A stretch of DNA of 64,000 nucleotides from Dicaeum eximium. Its lineage: Eukaryota; Chordata; Aves; Passeriformes; Dicaeidae. The notes beneath the pieces were generated by a model. That model saw only the letters and a list, made by a program, of their open reading frames with translations. It was not told the origin of the DNA and ran no database searches. Each line of letters opens with the position of its first letter. Position 1 is the stretch's first letter. The position numbers and the translations under genes were made by a program. Location: NCBI GenBank assembly GCA_013396995.1, contig VWZP01005794.1, forward strand, positions 2,181,355 to 2,245,354, given 5' to 3'. Shown piece after piece: positions 26,220 to 36,939 of this stretch.

Positions 26220-26704
26220 TTTTTTAAAAACCTCCAGGTACAGTGACTCTGCTTCCTCTCTCAGCAGCCCGTTCCAATGCCCAGTCACCCCTTTCTGTGA
26301 AGAACTTCTTCCTAACATCTGGACTAAACCTTCTGTGGTGCAGCTTAAGACTGTGTCCTCTTGTCTCGTCACTAGTTGGCTGGGAAAAGACACCAAACCT
26401 CACCTGGCTACAACCTCCTTTCAGACAGTTGGAGAGAGGTGTAAGGTCTCCCCTGAGCCTCCTTTTCTCCAGGCTAAACACCCCCAGCTCCCTCACCTGC
26501 TCCTCACAGGACCTGTGCTCCAGACCCTTCACCAGCTCTGTTGCCCTTCTCTGGACCCCCTCCTGCATCTCAACATCCTTCCTAAACTGGGGGGCCCAGA
26601 ACTGGACACAGCACTCGAGATGTGGCCTCACCAGTGCCAGGTACCGGGGAAGGATGACTTCCCTGGTCCTGCTGGCCCCACTATTCCTGATAGAGGCCAG
26701 GATG
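26220..26704 (-). pseudogene. CR1 ORF2 C-terminal remnant
   Basis: The minus frame 26224-26631 (135 codons) contains LECCVQFWAPQFRKDVEM, LEHRSCEEQVRELGVFSLEK and RRLRGDLTPLSNCLKGGC in the right family order, then the conserved RFSPDVRKKFFTERG region. This is the C-terminal part of CR1 ORF2, downstream of the reverse-transcriptase catalytic core. The YADD-type catalytic motif is absent because that part is deleted. The final residues shift frame near the 3' UTR. It is a fossil, not an expressed gene. Confidence 0.88.
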
Positions 26705-27029
26705 ACATCTCATTTCCAATTTCCACTGAGTCAAGGGCCTCGCTAACATACAGAGCCACCCCTCCACCCCTTCTCCCTCTGTCTCTTCTGAAGAGCATTT
26801 CACCATCCATTGCAGCACTCCAGTCATGTGAGTCATCTCACCACGTTTTCTTGATGGTGACCACATTCCAGCTTTCCTGCTGTACCATGGCTCCCTCTTG
26901 TTCATTGCCCATGCTGAGTGCATTGGTGTGCATGCATTTCAGCTGGGCTGCTGATTTCACCCCTAACTCAGGCTTACCACCCTTGGGCTCATTTCTGGAG
27001 AGCCTGGTTTCATCCCCTTTCCCCTTCAA
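26705..27029 (-). pseudogene. CR1 ORF2 endonuclease remnant
   Basis: Minus-strand frames give LKCMHTNALSMGNEQEG, then a WWDDSHDWSAAMDG-like block, then RRDRGRRGGGVALYV. This matches the N-terminal apurinic-endonuclease-like domain of CR1 ORF2, which nicks target DNA. The family block ITETWWD reads IKKTW followed by a TGA at 26838-26840: the catalytic Glu codon is Lys and the second Trp codon is a stop. Further reading is in another frame, showing an indel. The domain is cut short at about 26705 by the internal deletion. It is non-functional. Confidence 0.85.
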
Positions 27030-27269
27030 ACCTAATTTAAAGCCCTCTCAACCAGCCCTGCAAATTCATGGGCTAGAATCCTTTTGCCCTTGCTAGGTAG
27101 ATAGAGCCCATCCGACTCTAGCTGGCCTGATGCCATAAAAATTGCCCCATGAACAAAAAAACCAAAATTGTGCTGATGGCACCAGTCCTTAAGTCACTCA
27201 TTGATAACATGGGTTTTCCTGTTCCTTTCATTATCCATCCCTGCTACTGAAGGAAATGAGCAGAACAGC

Positions 27270-27560
27270 ACCTGTGCTCTTGCCCTATAGACCTATCGAT
27301 TAACCTATCGACCCAGAGTCTCAAAGCCTTTTTTAATTACCCTCAAAGCCTTTTTAATTACCTTTCTTATCAGCCTCATCACTGGACAACCAGCAGTGAT
27401 TAATAATCAGGGGGCTGAATTAGTTGAAGGAGTATCCTGGTGAAATCCAGACCCCAGAGAGGCAGCAGACTTCGCTGTGGGATGGGTACAGTTGACATAT
27501 AGGAGCTTTTGTTCCCCTTGGAAGAGAGTCACCTACTACAACTACCCTTCTTTTCTTCTT
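27270..27560 (-). pseudogene. CR1 ORF1 remnant with GDSL esterase motif
   Basis: The minus frame 27420-27605 contains RRVVVVGDSLPRGTKAPIC, the GDSL-type block (SGNH hydrolase family) of the CR1 ORF1 protein. In the family this esterase domain is thought to act in retrotransposition next to nucleic-acid binding. The GDS serine is intact (codons about 27525-27533), but the frame ends soon after and the rest of ORF1 to about 27050 is frameshifted and stop-ridden. The first 20 or so residues of the open frame (Tyr/Ile/Phe-rich) come from flanking DNA, not CR1. A 21-22 bp tandem duplication at 27320-27362 breaks it further. Confidence 0.85.
27320..27362. repeat. 21/22-bp tandem duplication inside CR1
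   Basis: The unit CTCAAAGCC followed by T5-6 and AATTACC occurs twice in tandem and differs by one T. It lies in the CR1 ORF1 remnant and is a post-insertion slippage event. Confidence 0.92.
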
Positions 27561-27564
27561 AATA

Positions 27565-29490
27565 CATATTGGATATATTGTATATTGGTAAAATAAGTAG
27601 GACATAAATCTGATTTTGCACTTGCTTTCCCTAGGCTAAACTTGAGATGCAAATGAAGGAAACCAATATGCCTTATGCAGCTGCTGTAAAAAAGTTTACT
27701 TACTTTCTTCTCTCATTCTCTCAAACACTGAATTATTAGGTGGAAATCTTGATCTTTAAGAACCACTATACTGCAGAAATCAGAAACCTAACTAGTAAGT
27801 TGTAGTAAGTCATAATAATTTTGTATTTATTAGCAAAACCTGTCTTAATTTTTCACTGAAGCAGAAAAAATAATGTTGAGAAACTGAGTCCCACTAAAAA
27901 TGCAGAAAGGGGAAAATCACAGAAAAGTATCTAGTTCAGTTTTACTTCTTAGCTATTCAGTTTGTACTTTGGACAGGAAATAGTGATTCATATCCATTGA
28001 CATAATGAGCTCACAAAGAAAAGAAAATAGGCAATAAAGAATCTAAAGATGCCAAAAAATTATAAATGTCAATCAACATCAACAGCTTTATCTTGTATTG
28101 ATTTTTTATATAGATGAAAATCCACTTATTAAATCTAAGCCATATAGTTTCACTTTGTCTTCGACTTCAGTCAACAGATTCAGAACAAACTAATGTAATT
28201 TATAGCACAAAATGTGGCCAACTCCACGGTTTGTGTGATGCTACAATTACATCATCCATAACTTTATCCTTCTGTTAGGACAAGTTCAAATTCCTTGTTC
28301 TTGACACTCAGTGACCCAAATTACTCAGCCTTAACCTATAATTTTGGCCTTGTCTTCTATGTGCTAAGGACATGAATTCAACGCTGCTTTAATTTTCTTC
28401 TGCCATTTTATTTTCATGCTCTCTTTCTAGTTGTTTTAGATTCATGGAATGGCCTCTGAATTCTTACTTACAAAGCTAGTTCTTTCATCATTCAAACTAC
28501 TTCTAAAACCTTTCTCCCAAAATCTTCCATTAAAGGAGCTAATGCACTCAGCAATCAGAAATGCATACGTCTGACAGCTAATTGCAGAATACTTTATAAA
28601 AGTTATAGCCACATTTCTATCTTTTTTTGTTGTTTATTTTTTTCATCTTTTTGTGTCACATTTGAGTTTGAAGTGTAACCTCTCCTTGGTGGGGCCCTTT
28701 TCATTAGCTTCTTCATCATTATTTTTCACAAAAGCAAAATAATTTACATTTCCCTACGACACTACAATATTCAGTCATTCTAAAGTAAGGAATAAATTAA
28801 TGAGGATGACAAGATGCTAAAAACTGGAAAGACAACTATTTTTCTTACAATGGAAACCTGAACATCTTAATCCTTAGAAAATATAATGGTGTGTAACTCT
28901 AAAACTCCCCTGAAAACAGCACTTATTAATAAAATGTGTGCTTTCAACTAATAACAATCACAAATAATTCACTTTCATGAAAAAGCTAAAAGCTAAAACT
29001 GTGGCATTCTACAGTAAGAAGCTATATGATACCATGCTATATGATACCAGCACCTGAACCAGGTATCTGATTCAAGATGAATGTCTGAGATCCATACACA
29101 TTCACCATTAAGAAAAATAAAACCATTTACCCCACCCTAAAATAGATGCCAGAGAAAGGCAAGATGAATCACAGTTTGAAGGATGTCTATATTTTCAATA
29201 TTTAATATGTGATTTTCATTTTTATTAAAATTGTCTTGGAGAGCCCATTTGATACTACAGGGATCAAGCAGAGAATTGTGGCTGGTTTAGGGACAATATC
29301 TAAATAGTTTACATCAAACCAAAAATATCAAAACCCAACCACACGGCAGTATTCATATTCTCATATGTATTTATGTCAGTTATCTTAAATCCTTGCCTAT
29401 TTACAGAAGTATGTTATTTTTCTCAAATAAAAAGGTTAAGAGAATTCTTACAACTATAAAAATGAAGTGTTAATGTACTGATGTATCTTA
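27565..29490. other. AT-rich unique non-coding sequence
   Basis: No gene recognised. It contains a perfect 15-bp tandem duplication at 29021-29049 (unit GCTATATGATACCAT). There is nothing else of note. Confidence 0.55.
29021..29049. repeat. 15-bp tandem duplication
   Basis: GCTATATGATACCAT is followed directly by the same word lacking only its last base. Seen directly. Confidence 0.95.
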
Positions 29491-29499
29491 AAGTGATGG

Positions 29500-30262
29500 G
29501 GAGCAGAATATAGGCCCCATAAACCCAGAGGGAATGGTCAGTGATGTATTATACCACTCAGACACACAAAAGTCCATGGGGCTGGACCAAATCCATCCAA
29601 GGGTACTGAGGAAAGTGATGGAAGTGTTCAGTAAGTCACTTTCCATCATTTTCTCTTAGTCCCGACTAACAGGAGAGGTCCCAGATGACTGGAAGTTAGC
29701 AAAGGGACACCCATCCACAAGAAAGGCCAGAAAGAACATCCAGGGAGCTACAGGCTGTCAGTCAGACCCTGAGGCTGGGGAAGGCCATGGAGAAGATCAC
29801 CTGGAGTGCCATCACACAGCATGTGCAGGATAACCAGGGGATCAGGCTAGGGACTGACAGGCCAAGGCCAACTATGTGAGGTCACAACAACTCCATGCAG
29901 AGCTACAGGCCTGGGGAGGAGTGGCTGGAAAGCTGCCCGGTGGGAAANGCTGCCTGAGAGGAGGGGATTGGTCTCTTATATCAAATAACAAGTGACAGGT
30001 CAAGAGGAAATGGCCTAAAGTTGTGCCAGAAGAGGTTTAGATTGAATATCTGGGGAAAATTCATCATGGAAAATGAGATTAAGCACTGGAAGAGACTCCC
30101 CAGGTAAGTGGCAAAGTCACCATACCTGGAAGTGTTTAAAATATGTGTAGACGGCAGTTAGGGATATGGTTTACTGGTGAACTTGGCTGGCCTGAGTTAA
30201 TGGTTGAACTTGGTGATCTCTGAGGTCTTTTCCAATCTAAATTGTTCTATGATTTTATGATT
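29500..30262 (+). mobile_element. CR1 LINE fragment with reverse-transcriptase remnant and 3' end
   Basis: A plus-strand CR1 copy. The first 300 bases translate, with stops and shifts, to the start of the reverse-transcriptase domain: SDTQKSMGLDQIHPRVLRK, then LTGEVPDDWKLAKG. Near 29850-29890 it skips family sequence to a block reading SYRPGEEWLESCPVGK. At an N base (29947) it jumps again to the CTGCCTGAGAGGAGG region of the C-terminal part. The 3' UTR follows (GAAATGGCCTAAAGTTGTGC, TGGAAGTGTTTAAAATATG) and an octamer tail (GTTCTATGATTTTATGATT) ends at about 30262. It is inactive: the catalytic core is missing and there are stop codons throughout. Confidence 0.92.
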
Positions 30263-30264
30263 CT

Positions 30265-33185
30265 TTCTTTAAGCAAGAATTCTGAATATTTAGCTTTTAA
30301 ATGACTTTCATGTAGCTAAGAGCAGAAAAACTGACTAAAATACTTTGTTTGAATTTTAGAAAAATATCTCATTAAGAACACATCACAACATTATTGCATG
30401 GAGTCTGTGGAGAAATTGCTCATCCACACATTTAACATAACAAAATAACAAGGGCTTCCATACAACTATATTTAAACTATTCCAGGAACTTCTTTTTTTC
30501 CATGGACTGTTGGGGGGAATTTAGAATAAATTTTGTGTGCTCTGGTCTGCTTATTTCATGCCAAAATATCTAATACAATTTTGAAATTCAGAATTTCTAT
30601 GTTCCTCCTATCTATAAGAGTAGTAAAACCCTCAGTTTTCTGCATTTTGCATCTATATTCAATTTCTAAAAAATATATCACTTTAATCAATGTAGTATCT
30701 GAGGTAGTATACCATACACAAATTAATTAGTTGATTATTCAACATATTAATTATTTTGATTTAGTTGTTTACTTGGCACATTTAGAATTGAGGGGCTTTT
30801 TTAGAAATACATTTATGGATAAAAATAAAACTATTTAGGTATTTTCCTAATAGTAGATAAGTATTTGATGGCATTCTTTGATGGATAATCATGATAGTTA
30901 AATTCTAGATAAATTTGTTTCACAAAAATCCTATTTTATCTTCTACAAATTTAGCATAAGAAATATTTCTGGGGCAAATAACAGGACTTTGCAGTATTAA
31001 TTTTCCTCTTTCTTAAATGACTTCAGATGTTCAGTGTTCAGAACTGACTGTTAGTTATCTATATGCAATACAATCACATAACACCCTGTCTTCAAATGTG
31101 TCGTAAGTTGCAAACTATGCATTTGATTTGTTCACAGTTTTAATGAAAGTTAAAATTACGAAAATTGTCCTCTCCAAGGCAAGAAAAGATGGTTTTGTTA
31201 TTCTTTGAACCCCTGGCTAGTTATTCCCTGATTTAGGAGAGATGAAGCATAATTTATAGACATAGAAGTGATACGGTAGTTTTTTGTTTATTTTATATAT
31301 CTGAATGAATATATGAAAATTACAAGTTGCACAGTGTTTACATTTTGTGCAAACCTGTGGCCCGCAGATTCCATATGTGGACATCTCAATTCTATTTTTT
31401 CAGGAGAATTTCCTCTGAATCTAGTGATAAAACACATGCCAGCTGCTGCAGCAGACACCACAGATAAATGGCCTTGGTAACACAGAAAATTAATTTGCGG
31501 CTAGCTTTGCTTCAACGAAGAAGAGATGAAAACAAATCTACAGCTTTTATGATTTGAAATGGAAAGTCCTCTTGACTGGAATTTATACTAGGAGAAACAC
31601 TAACTCTAGTTAACTCATGGTAAATTCTACCACCTAAGTTACCTTCTGAACTTTAATTTTTTTGTTAAATTCAAAAGTAAAAAAAGTTGAACTCCAGCAG
31701 GATTTTCTTTTCCTTGTAGTTTATTTGTTCCCACTGCTACACTTCACCTTGAAACCTCCTAGTAAATGTATAACATCATGTTCTGTGACCTGCACTCCTC
31801 ATTCTGGCTCTTCTGTGTTCCAGTGGGGTGATTTTAATTTCATTTTATTACAATCAAGGTCATCTACATTCTGGTTTAAAACACTTAGTTTGTCATGTCA
31901 AGATTCTGGTCTAATTGACCTTGATTTATTTGCCCTATTTATTTCTTTGGACCAGCTGTGTTTTTGGAACAAAAATATAAAAATATCTGTGATAGTAGCT
32001 TCTGTTGGCTTGTTTGGTGAGTGAGTGCTACTCACAGCTTCCTTCCTATATTCCTTCCTTCTCTTCTTTTCCCTCCTTCCTTCTGTCATTTTTCTTCCCC
32101 TCTTCCTCTCATGTCTCCTTCCCTAAATCTGTGGACTCTTCAACCATACAAAAGCAATGACAGAAAATCAGCAGTTGCCCTACATTTCTCAAGTTCATTT
32201 AGTGCCACCTAAAAACTGGGATGATTTAAGAATGCAAAAAAACTATGAAATCCACAGACTGAATTACAAAACTTGCCTTTACAAAGTATCTACCAAGAAT
32301 AAACCCAGTTGATAAATATTATGTTACCAATATAGCAATCATAGTAAGATCTATGCAGTCACTTTAAAAACTCATTTCACTTTTTATATTGTTTTCAATA
32401 TTTTGTATTTCCAAATAAAGCAGTTTGCCCTGCCCATACGAAGCAAAGCATTACAGAAGAAGGCTTGTATTCTCCTTATCTTTTCTATTCTCTATTATTT
32501 TCAGTTCTCTTGAATGTCTGTTTTAAAATTTCTGGGTATGACAGAAGCCTCAACCCCTACAGCAGAATTTTACATTGTTTAGGTAAATGTCTGAAGTCAA
32601 TGACAGCAAATCCAAATCATGTTTCATTTTCAAAATGTTTTCTCATCCCCACTATGGCTTCTTTCTGCCAGCTTGTATCCTCCAGCACACTGATCACTGT
32701 TTTAGCAAAGTGCTATAATTTTGTACATTGTACTTTTGGAAATCATGTTAATCAGCATTTGGCCCAAGAATAACTGAGTCAGATGGGGAGAGGAAAGAAA
32801 AGAATTGAAAATTACATACTGGATGGCTATTTATGTGACAGTTAAAAAATTCAGATAGGTTATATACCACTATTTTTTCTCAAGTTCATAGGAATTATCG
32901 GTCTTATATCACTTTGCAGTAAATGGCATTACATTAGTAAAAAATGTAATTGGGCCCTTAAGGGAAACATTGTTCTTCCTTTTTATATACAGCACACTAA
33001 TAATGATTTTCAATTTTAAAAAATTTTTCATGCATATTAGAATTATGCATTTTGTGCATATTGAATTTCTACCATAAAATTTAATTTTCAGCACCTCTTC
33101 ATGAAAAGAATAAAAATAAGCATAAAAATAATTCAAATTAATAAAGGAACCAGAGACAAAGAAATAAAAATAAGGCTGATGAATA
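30265..33185. other. AT-rich unique non-coding sequence
   Basis: No gene recognised. The plus frame 31662-32024 (120 codons) has no domain I know. A polypyrimidine tract lies at 32039-32127. The plus frame 32465-32773 (102 codons) is also unrecognised. Confidence 0.5.
32039..32127. repeat. polypyrimidine (CCTT-rich) tract
   Basis: About 90 bases, almost all C or T on the plus strand, built of CCTTCCTT and TTCTC words. A low-complexity tract capable of triplex formation; no transposon attached. Confidence 0.85.
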
Positions 33186-33187
33186 TC

Positions 33188-33248
33188 TTAATTTGGACTA
33201 GACCATCATTCCAGGTCCCTTCCAACTGAAACTCTTGTATCCTAGAAT
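33188..33248 (+). mobile_element. short CR1 3' tail
   Basis: TTGGACTAGACCATCATTCC followed by AGGTCCCTTCCAACTGAAA matches the last part of the CR1 3' UTR (family form: TTGGACTAGATGACC...GGTCCCTTCCAACTGAA). It ends in a degraded octamer. Only about 60 bp survive. Confidence 0.65.
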
Positions 33249-33566
33249 TAATACAGAAAATCTAACATCAATAGAAACAATACAAGGTAACATGGACAAG
33301 TTATTTCCTCTAATCCAATTTAAAGAAAACAGAGGCTATCAAAGTATCTTTGTTTTAAATAACCTTTTAATATTTTTATCATAAAACAACTTTAAGGTGG
33401 ATGTATGGTGCTAATCCTATGAATAACCTGTGGCGGTTATTTTCAGGTCAAAATAATTTCATTATTGAAGCTAAATGCTTGTTTTTGCAATAGTCATCTT
33501 CAATCCATTCTTAACTTTAGGTAGTTTTACTCTACTTAAATTCTTCTCCTCACTGGGAGGTCAGCA

Positions 33567-33670
33567 CAAGTTCTTGAAAAAGCCTTGGGGATGGTGCTGT
33601 GCAGGGCCAGGGGTTCAATTTGATGACCTTGTGGGTCCCTTCCACCTCAAGAGACTCTGTGATTCCAATT
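33567..33670 (+). mobile_element. short CR1 3' tail
   Basis: GGGCCAGGGGTTCAATTTGA, TGACCTTGTGGGTCCCTTCC and an ending ACTCTGTGATTCC match the terminal 3' UTR of a CR1 subfamily. The copy is severely 5'-truncated (about 100 bp), as is typical of CR1 insertions. Confidence 0.8.
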
Positions 33671-33674
33671 TTTC

Positions 33675-35885
33675 CTAAAACAGCAGACTCACTGCCATCC
33701 CATTCAAACATTTCCTTACAGTGCCAAGACTCACTCACGTTAGGAATTCATCTTTTCTGTTTCAGTAACTTCAGTTTCTGCTGGTTTTTTTCAGCTTCTT
33801 TTTCTAAGGAGAGGTGTGGGTGGTAGACTGCCAAACTCAGACTACCCATGAGGGCAAATAAATCTTCATTTCACCTGCAGTAATTGGACATTTGGTGTGT
33901 CTGCAAGGATGGTTTTGTAACATCTTTGTGACTGCTGTTAAAACTACAGTTAAGGACAGGTGATGTAAAGATCATAAAAATGATAAGATAATTCTTTAAG
34001 GTAACATAAAAAACCCAAGATGCAAGGGTTTCACAGAAACAGGATTTAGGATAGGACAAAATGACAGTTGTTGAAATTGCCCTTGTTAAAGAGTCAAAAT
34101 AGCATTCAGCTTGAAGCTCATCCTAAAAGGTATTCAGGAAAGGAATGTTGAAACTAGAGAAAATTCACACTGGAAAAGAGAGAGGTAGAAAGAAAAAGAG
34201 CTTCACTGAAGTTAAGTCTCTGGGATTTCTTTGCAGGTACAATTTACTTGAGTTTAATACTACTTCCACCACAGTAACAAAGGACACAGCAATATGTTTC
34301 AGCTAAAATTATTTGGAAAAGTGAATTCCTAAATTCAGCTCCAAGTTGGTGCATAAGTATAAAGACAGAGGAGATATATAAGAAATATGAATATGTGCAT
34401 ACATACAGATATATATTTATGCATACATATAGGCAGAGTATAAAGCACTTGAAATTTTGTCATAAACATTCTGTAGTATAACCACAGAGATTAACAATCA
34501 AATTTAATTTCTAACACTCTGCAGTATTTCAGATGAACAGAGTATAAAAAAATTTGGACCAGGAGTTTTTCTCACAGACAGCATTTGTTACTAAGCACAT
34601 TTTACAAAACTTGGAAAATTAAAACTAATTTAATTCTACCATTTAATAATGCAAAAGTGCTATTTTTGAATTGCAAGTCTCTTGCCTGCTTTTTCCTACT
34701 TTACTGATCAAAATAAAATATCATAGTACTTTTTTCACTAAAAAACTAAAGGGATTTCTAAATTTCATTCTGTCTAATCCACTATCAACAAAATTACTTT
34801 CTAAATTACAGTTACACAACAAAATGCTCTGAAGTCAAAGTACTTTTCAAGTGTCAGCAACAGCATAATTTGAAGTTAATGTAGATGTCCAGACATAATT
34901 CACTGACTAAATTTAACTTACAAGACCTTTAGGAACCACAATTCATGAGAAGAATTAAATTTGACTCTGATAGCCAGGCTGACTTTGCAGGATATTATTT
35001 AAAGTAATTTTATATTTTACTTGTAATGGTATCCTTTAGCTACAAGAACAGGTCTGAAACAAGATATATACACTTTTTAAAGTGCAGTGATGTTCTAAAC
35101 ATTGAAACAGTATAGAAGACTACAATTCTGACAAATATTTATTAATATTTGATATAAATACAGCTCAGTATATTTATGTTGTATGCATTAATACACATAT
35201 ATTATATTAATAATAAACATGAAATTTGAGGAAGAGTTATTGGAAATTGGCATTTGTCATATTGGAATAAGTACCCCTTTTCTTTATGTCCTTACAAACT
35301 GGCTAATGTAAAATAGAAATAGGCTACAGAACTGTCAAAAATGCTATTACATTCTAGGTTTATTAAGAGCAGATTTAATTCCCATCTTCAATGACGATAG
35401 AATTGTCTGGCAATTACCTTTGTAAAACACATTCTTTTGTAAGTAGTAATTAGCTTAATGTCAATAAAACATAACCTGTTAGGAAATGTTGGAATTACTA
35501 ATTACTAGATATCACTGTGACAGATGAATATTAGGATTTATTTTCATTTAATTGAGATTATTGTGTTGTTTTTTCCAGTTTAACTTAAAGGAGGTAAGGA
35601 TGTGTCCTTTTTTTGCAGACTTACCATGTGTTGATTGCTTTATAAAACAAAATAAATATTTTGGGGATTTACACTCTTCATCCATGTATCTTCTATAAAA
35701 AAATACTGGGTTATTTTTTCCAGTTAGGAATTCTGGATGGTATCTCACCTGATGGCTATCTTACTTGAATTTTAACTATGGAATATAAGCCTTTACAGAT
35801 GTGTAAATACTTACACTTCATATTTCCCACTATTCAGTGGCACAAGCAAGCACTGAGAGATTTTTCTTTGCCTTAAGTACTGCAT
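33675..35885. other. AT-rich unique non-coding sequence
   Basis: I see no gene, repeat family or strong structural signal here. Open frames do not exceed 75 codons. Confidence 0.55.
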
Positions 35886-35888
35886 TTG

Positions 35889-36939
35889 TGTGGCCAGGTT
35901 TTGATAGGAGGGGAGCAACAGGGGTGGCTTCTGTGAGAAGCTGCCAGAAGCTTCCCATGTCCAGCAGAGCAAGTGCCAAATGGCTCCATGATGGATGTGC
36001 CACTGGTCAAGGCTGAGCCCATCAGGAATGATAGTAACGCCTCTTGGCTAAAGTATTTAGGAAGAAAAAAAAGTTATTGGTGAGAACATGTGAGAGGAAC
36101 AGCTCTGCAGACACCAGGGTCAGTGCAGAAGGAGGGGCAGGAGGTGCTCCAGGCACCAGAGCTGAGATTCCCCTGCAGCCCATGGTGCAGCCCATGGTGA
36201 GGCAGCTGTGCCCCTGCAGCCCATGGAGAACCACAGGGATGCAGAGATCCACCTGCAGCCCATGGAGGAGCCCCACACTGGAGCGGGGGGATCCCTGAGA
36301 GGAGGCTGTGATCCTGTGGGAAGTCTGTGCTGGAGCAGGTCCTGGCAGGGAGCTGCAGACTGGTGGAGAGAGGAGCCCACACTGGAGCAGGTTTGCTGGT
36401 AGGATTTATGACCCTGTGGGGCCCCAGGCTGGAACAGGCTGTGCCTGAAGGACTGCACTCTGTGGCAGAGTGACCCACATGTAGCAGTTTGTGGAGAGCT
36501 GTTGCTCCTGAGAGGGCTCACATTGGAGAAGTTCATGGAAGACTCCCTCCTATGGGAGGGAACCCAAGCTGAAGCAGGGGAAGGATTCCTCTCCCTGAGC
36601 AGGAGCAGAAACAACCCATAATGAACTGGCCATAACCCCATTCCCATCTCCCTGTGCCACAGGCAAAGGTAGAGACAGGATGGGGGGAAGGGTAGGGATA
36701 GGAGTTTTTAACGTCTTATTTTATTTGCAATTGTTTCCTTATTATTTTGTTACTAATAAATTCAATTCTTATCTCTAGCCTGTTTTTCCCATGACAGTGT
36801 TTGGTGAGTGACCTCTGCTGGTCCTTATCTCAAGTCATGAACCCTTCATTACATTTTCTCTCCCCTGTCCAGCTGCAGAGAGGAGTGATAGGGAGGCTGT
36901 GGTGGCTGCCTGGCATCCAGCTGGGGCCAACCCATTACA
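35889..36939 (+). mobile_element. solo LTR of an avian endogenous retrovirus (ERVL/ERV3-like)
   Basis: A roughly 1,050-base LTR starting TGTGGCCAGG and ending CCCATTACA (TG...CA). I recognise the whole order of blocks from memory as a common passerine LTR: the AGAAGCTGCCAGAAGCTTCC block; a TATA-like AAGTATTTAG at 36051-36060; a GC-rich middle of short internal repeats (CCTGCAGCCCATGG at 36172, 36213 and 36252, and many CTGGAGCAGG words to about 36400); a poly-A signal AATAAA at 36755-36760; and the 3' block around TGTCCAGCTGCAGAG. No gag, pol or env sequence flanks it, so it is a solo LTR. No clean target-site duplication is visible. Assignment to the ERVL class is from memory and less certain than the LTR call. 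Open frames over it (up to 175 codons, minus) are not genes. Confidence 0.8.

Larger units (their letters stand above)
26104..27560 (-). mobile_element. CR1 LINE, internally deleted copy with ORF1, ORF2 endonuclease and ORF2 C-terminal remnants
   Basis: A CR1 retrotransposon read on the minus strand. The 3' end is at 26104, where the plus strand shows the complement of the octamer tail (CAGAATCACAGAATC). The 5' edge is lost near 27560. From 5' to 3' on the minus strand it holds: the ORF1 esterase region; the ORF1 end and the ORF2 start; part of the endonuclease; then a jump near 26705 straight to the C-terminal part of ORF2 and the 3' UTR. About 2 kb of ORF2, including the reverse-transcriptase core, is therefore missing relative to a full CR1 (family knowledge). 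Stops and frameshifts make it inactive. The long plus-strand frame over it (26164-27096, 310 codons) is only an antisense shadow. Confidence 0.93.

Noticed and set aside
26164..27096. The longest open frame of the window, 310 codons on the plus strand
   Set aside because: It is entirely antisense to the CR1 copy whose minus-strand frames match CR1 ORF1 and ORF2. Antisense CR1 is often open by composition.
36120..36647. Minus-strand open frame of 175 codons and overlapping 134-codon frame
   Set aside because: They lie inside the solo LTR, run opposite to its TATA and poly-A signals, and follow its GC-rich internal repeats.
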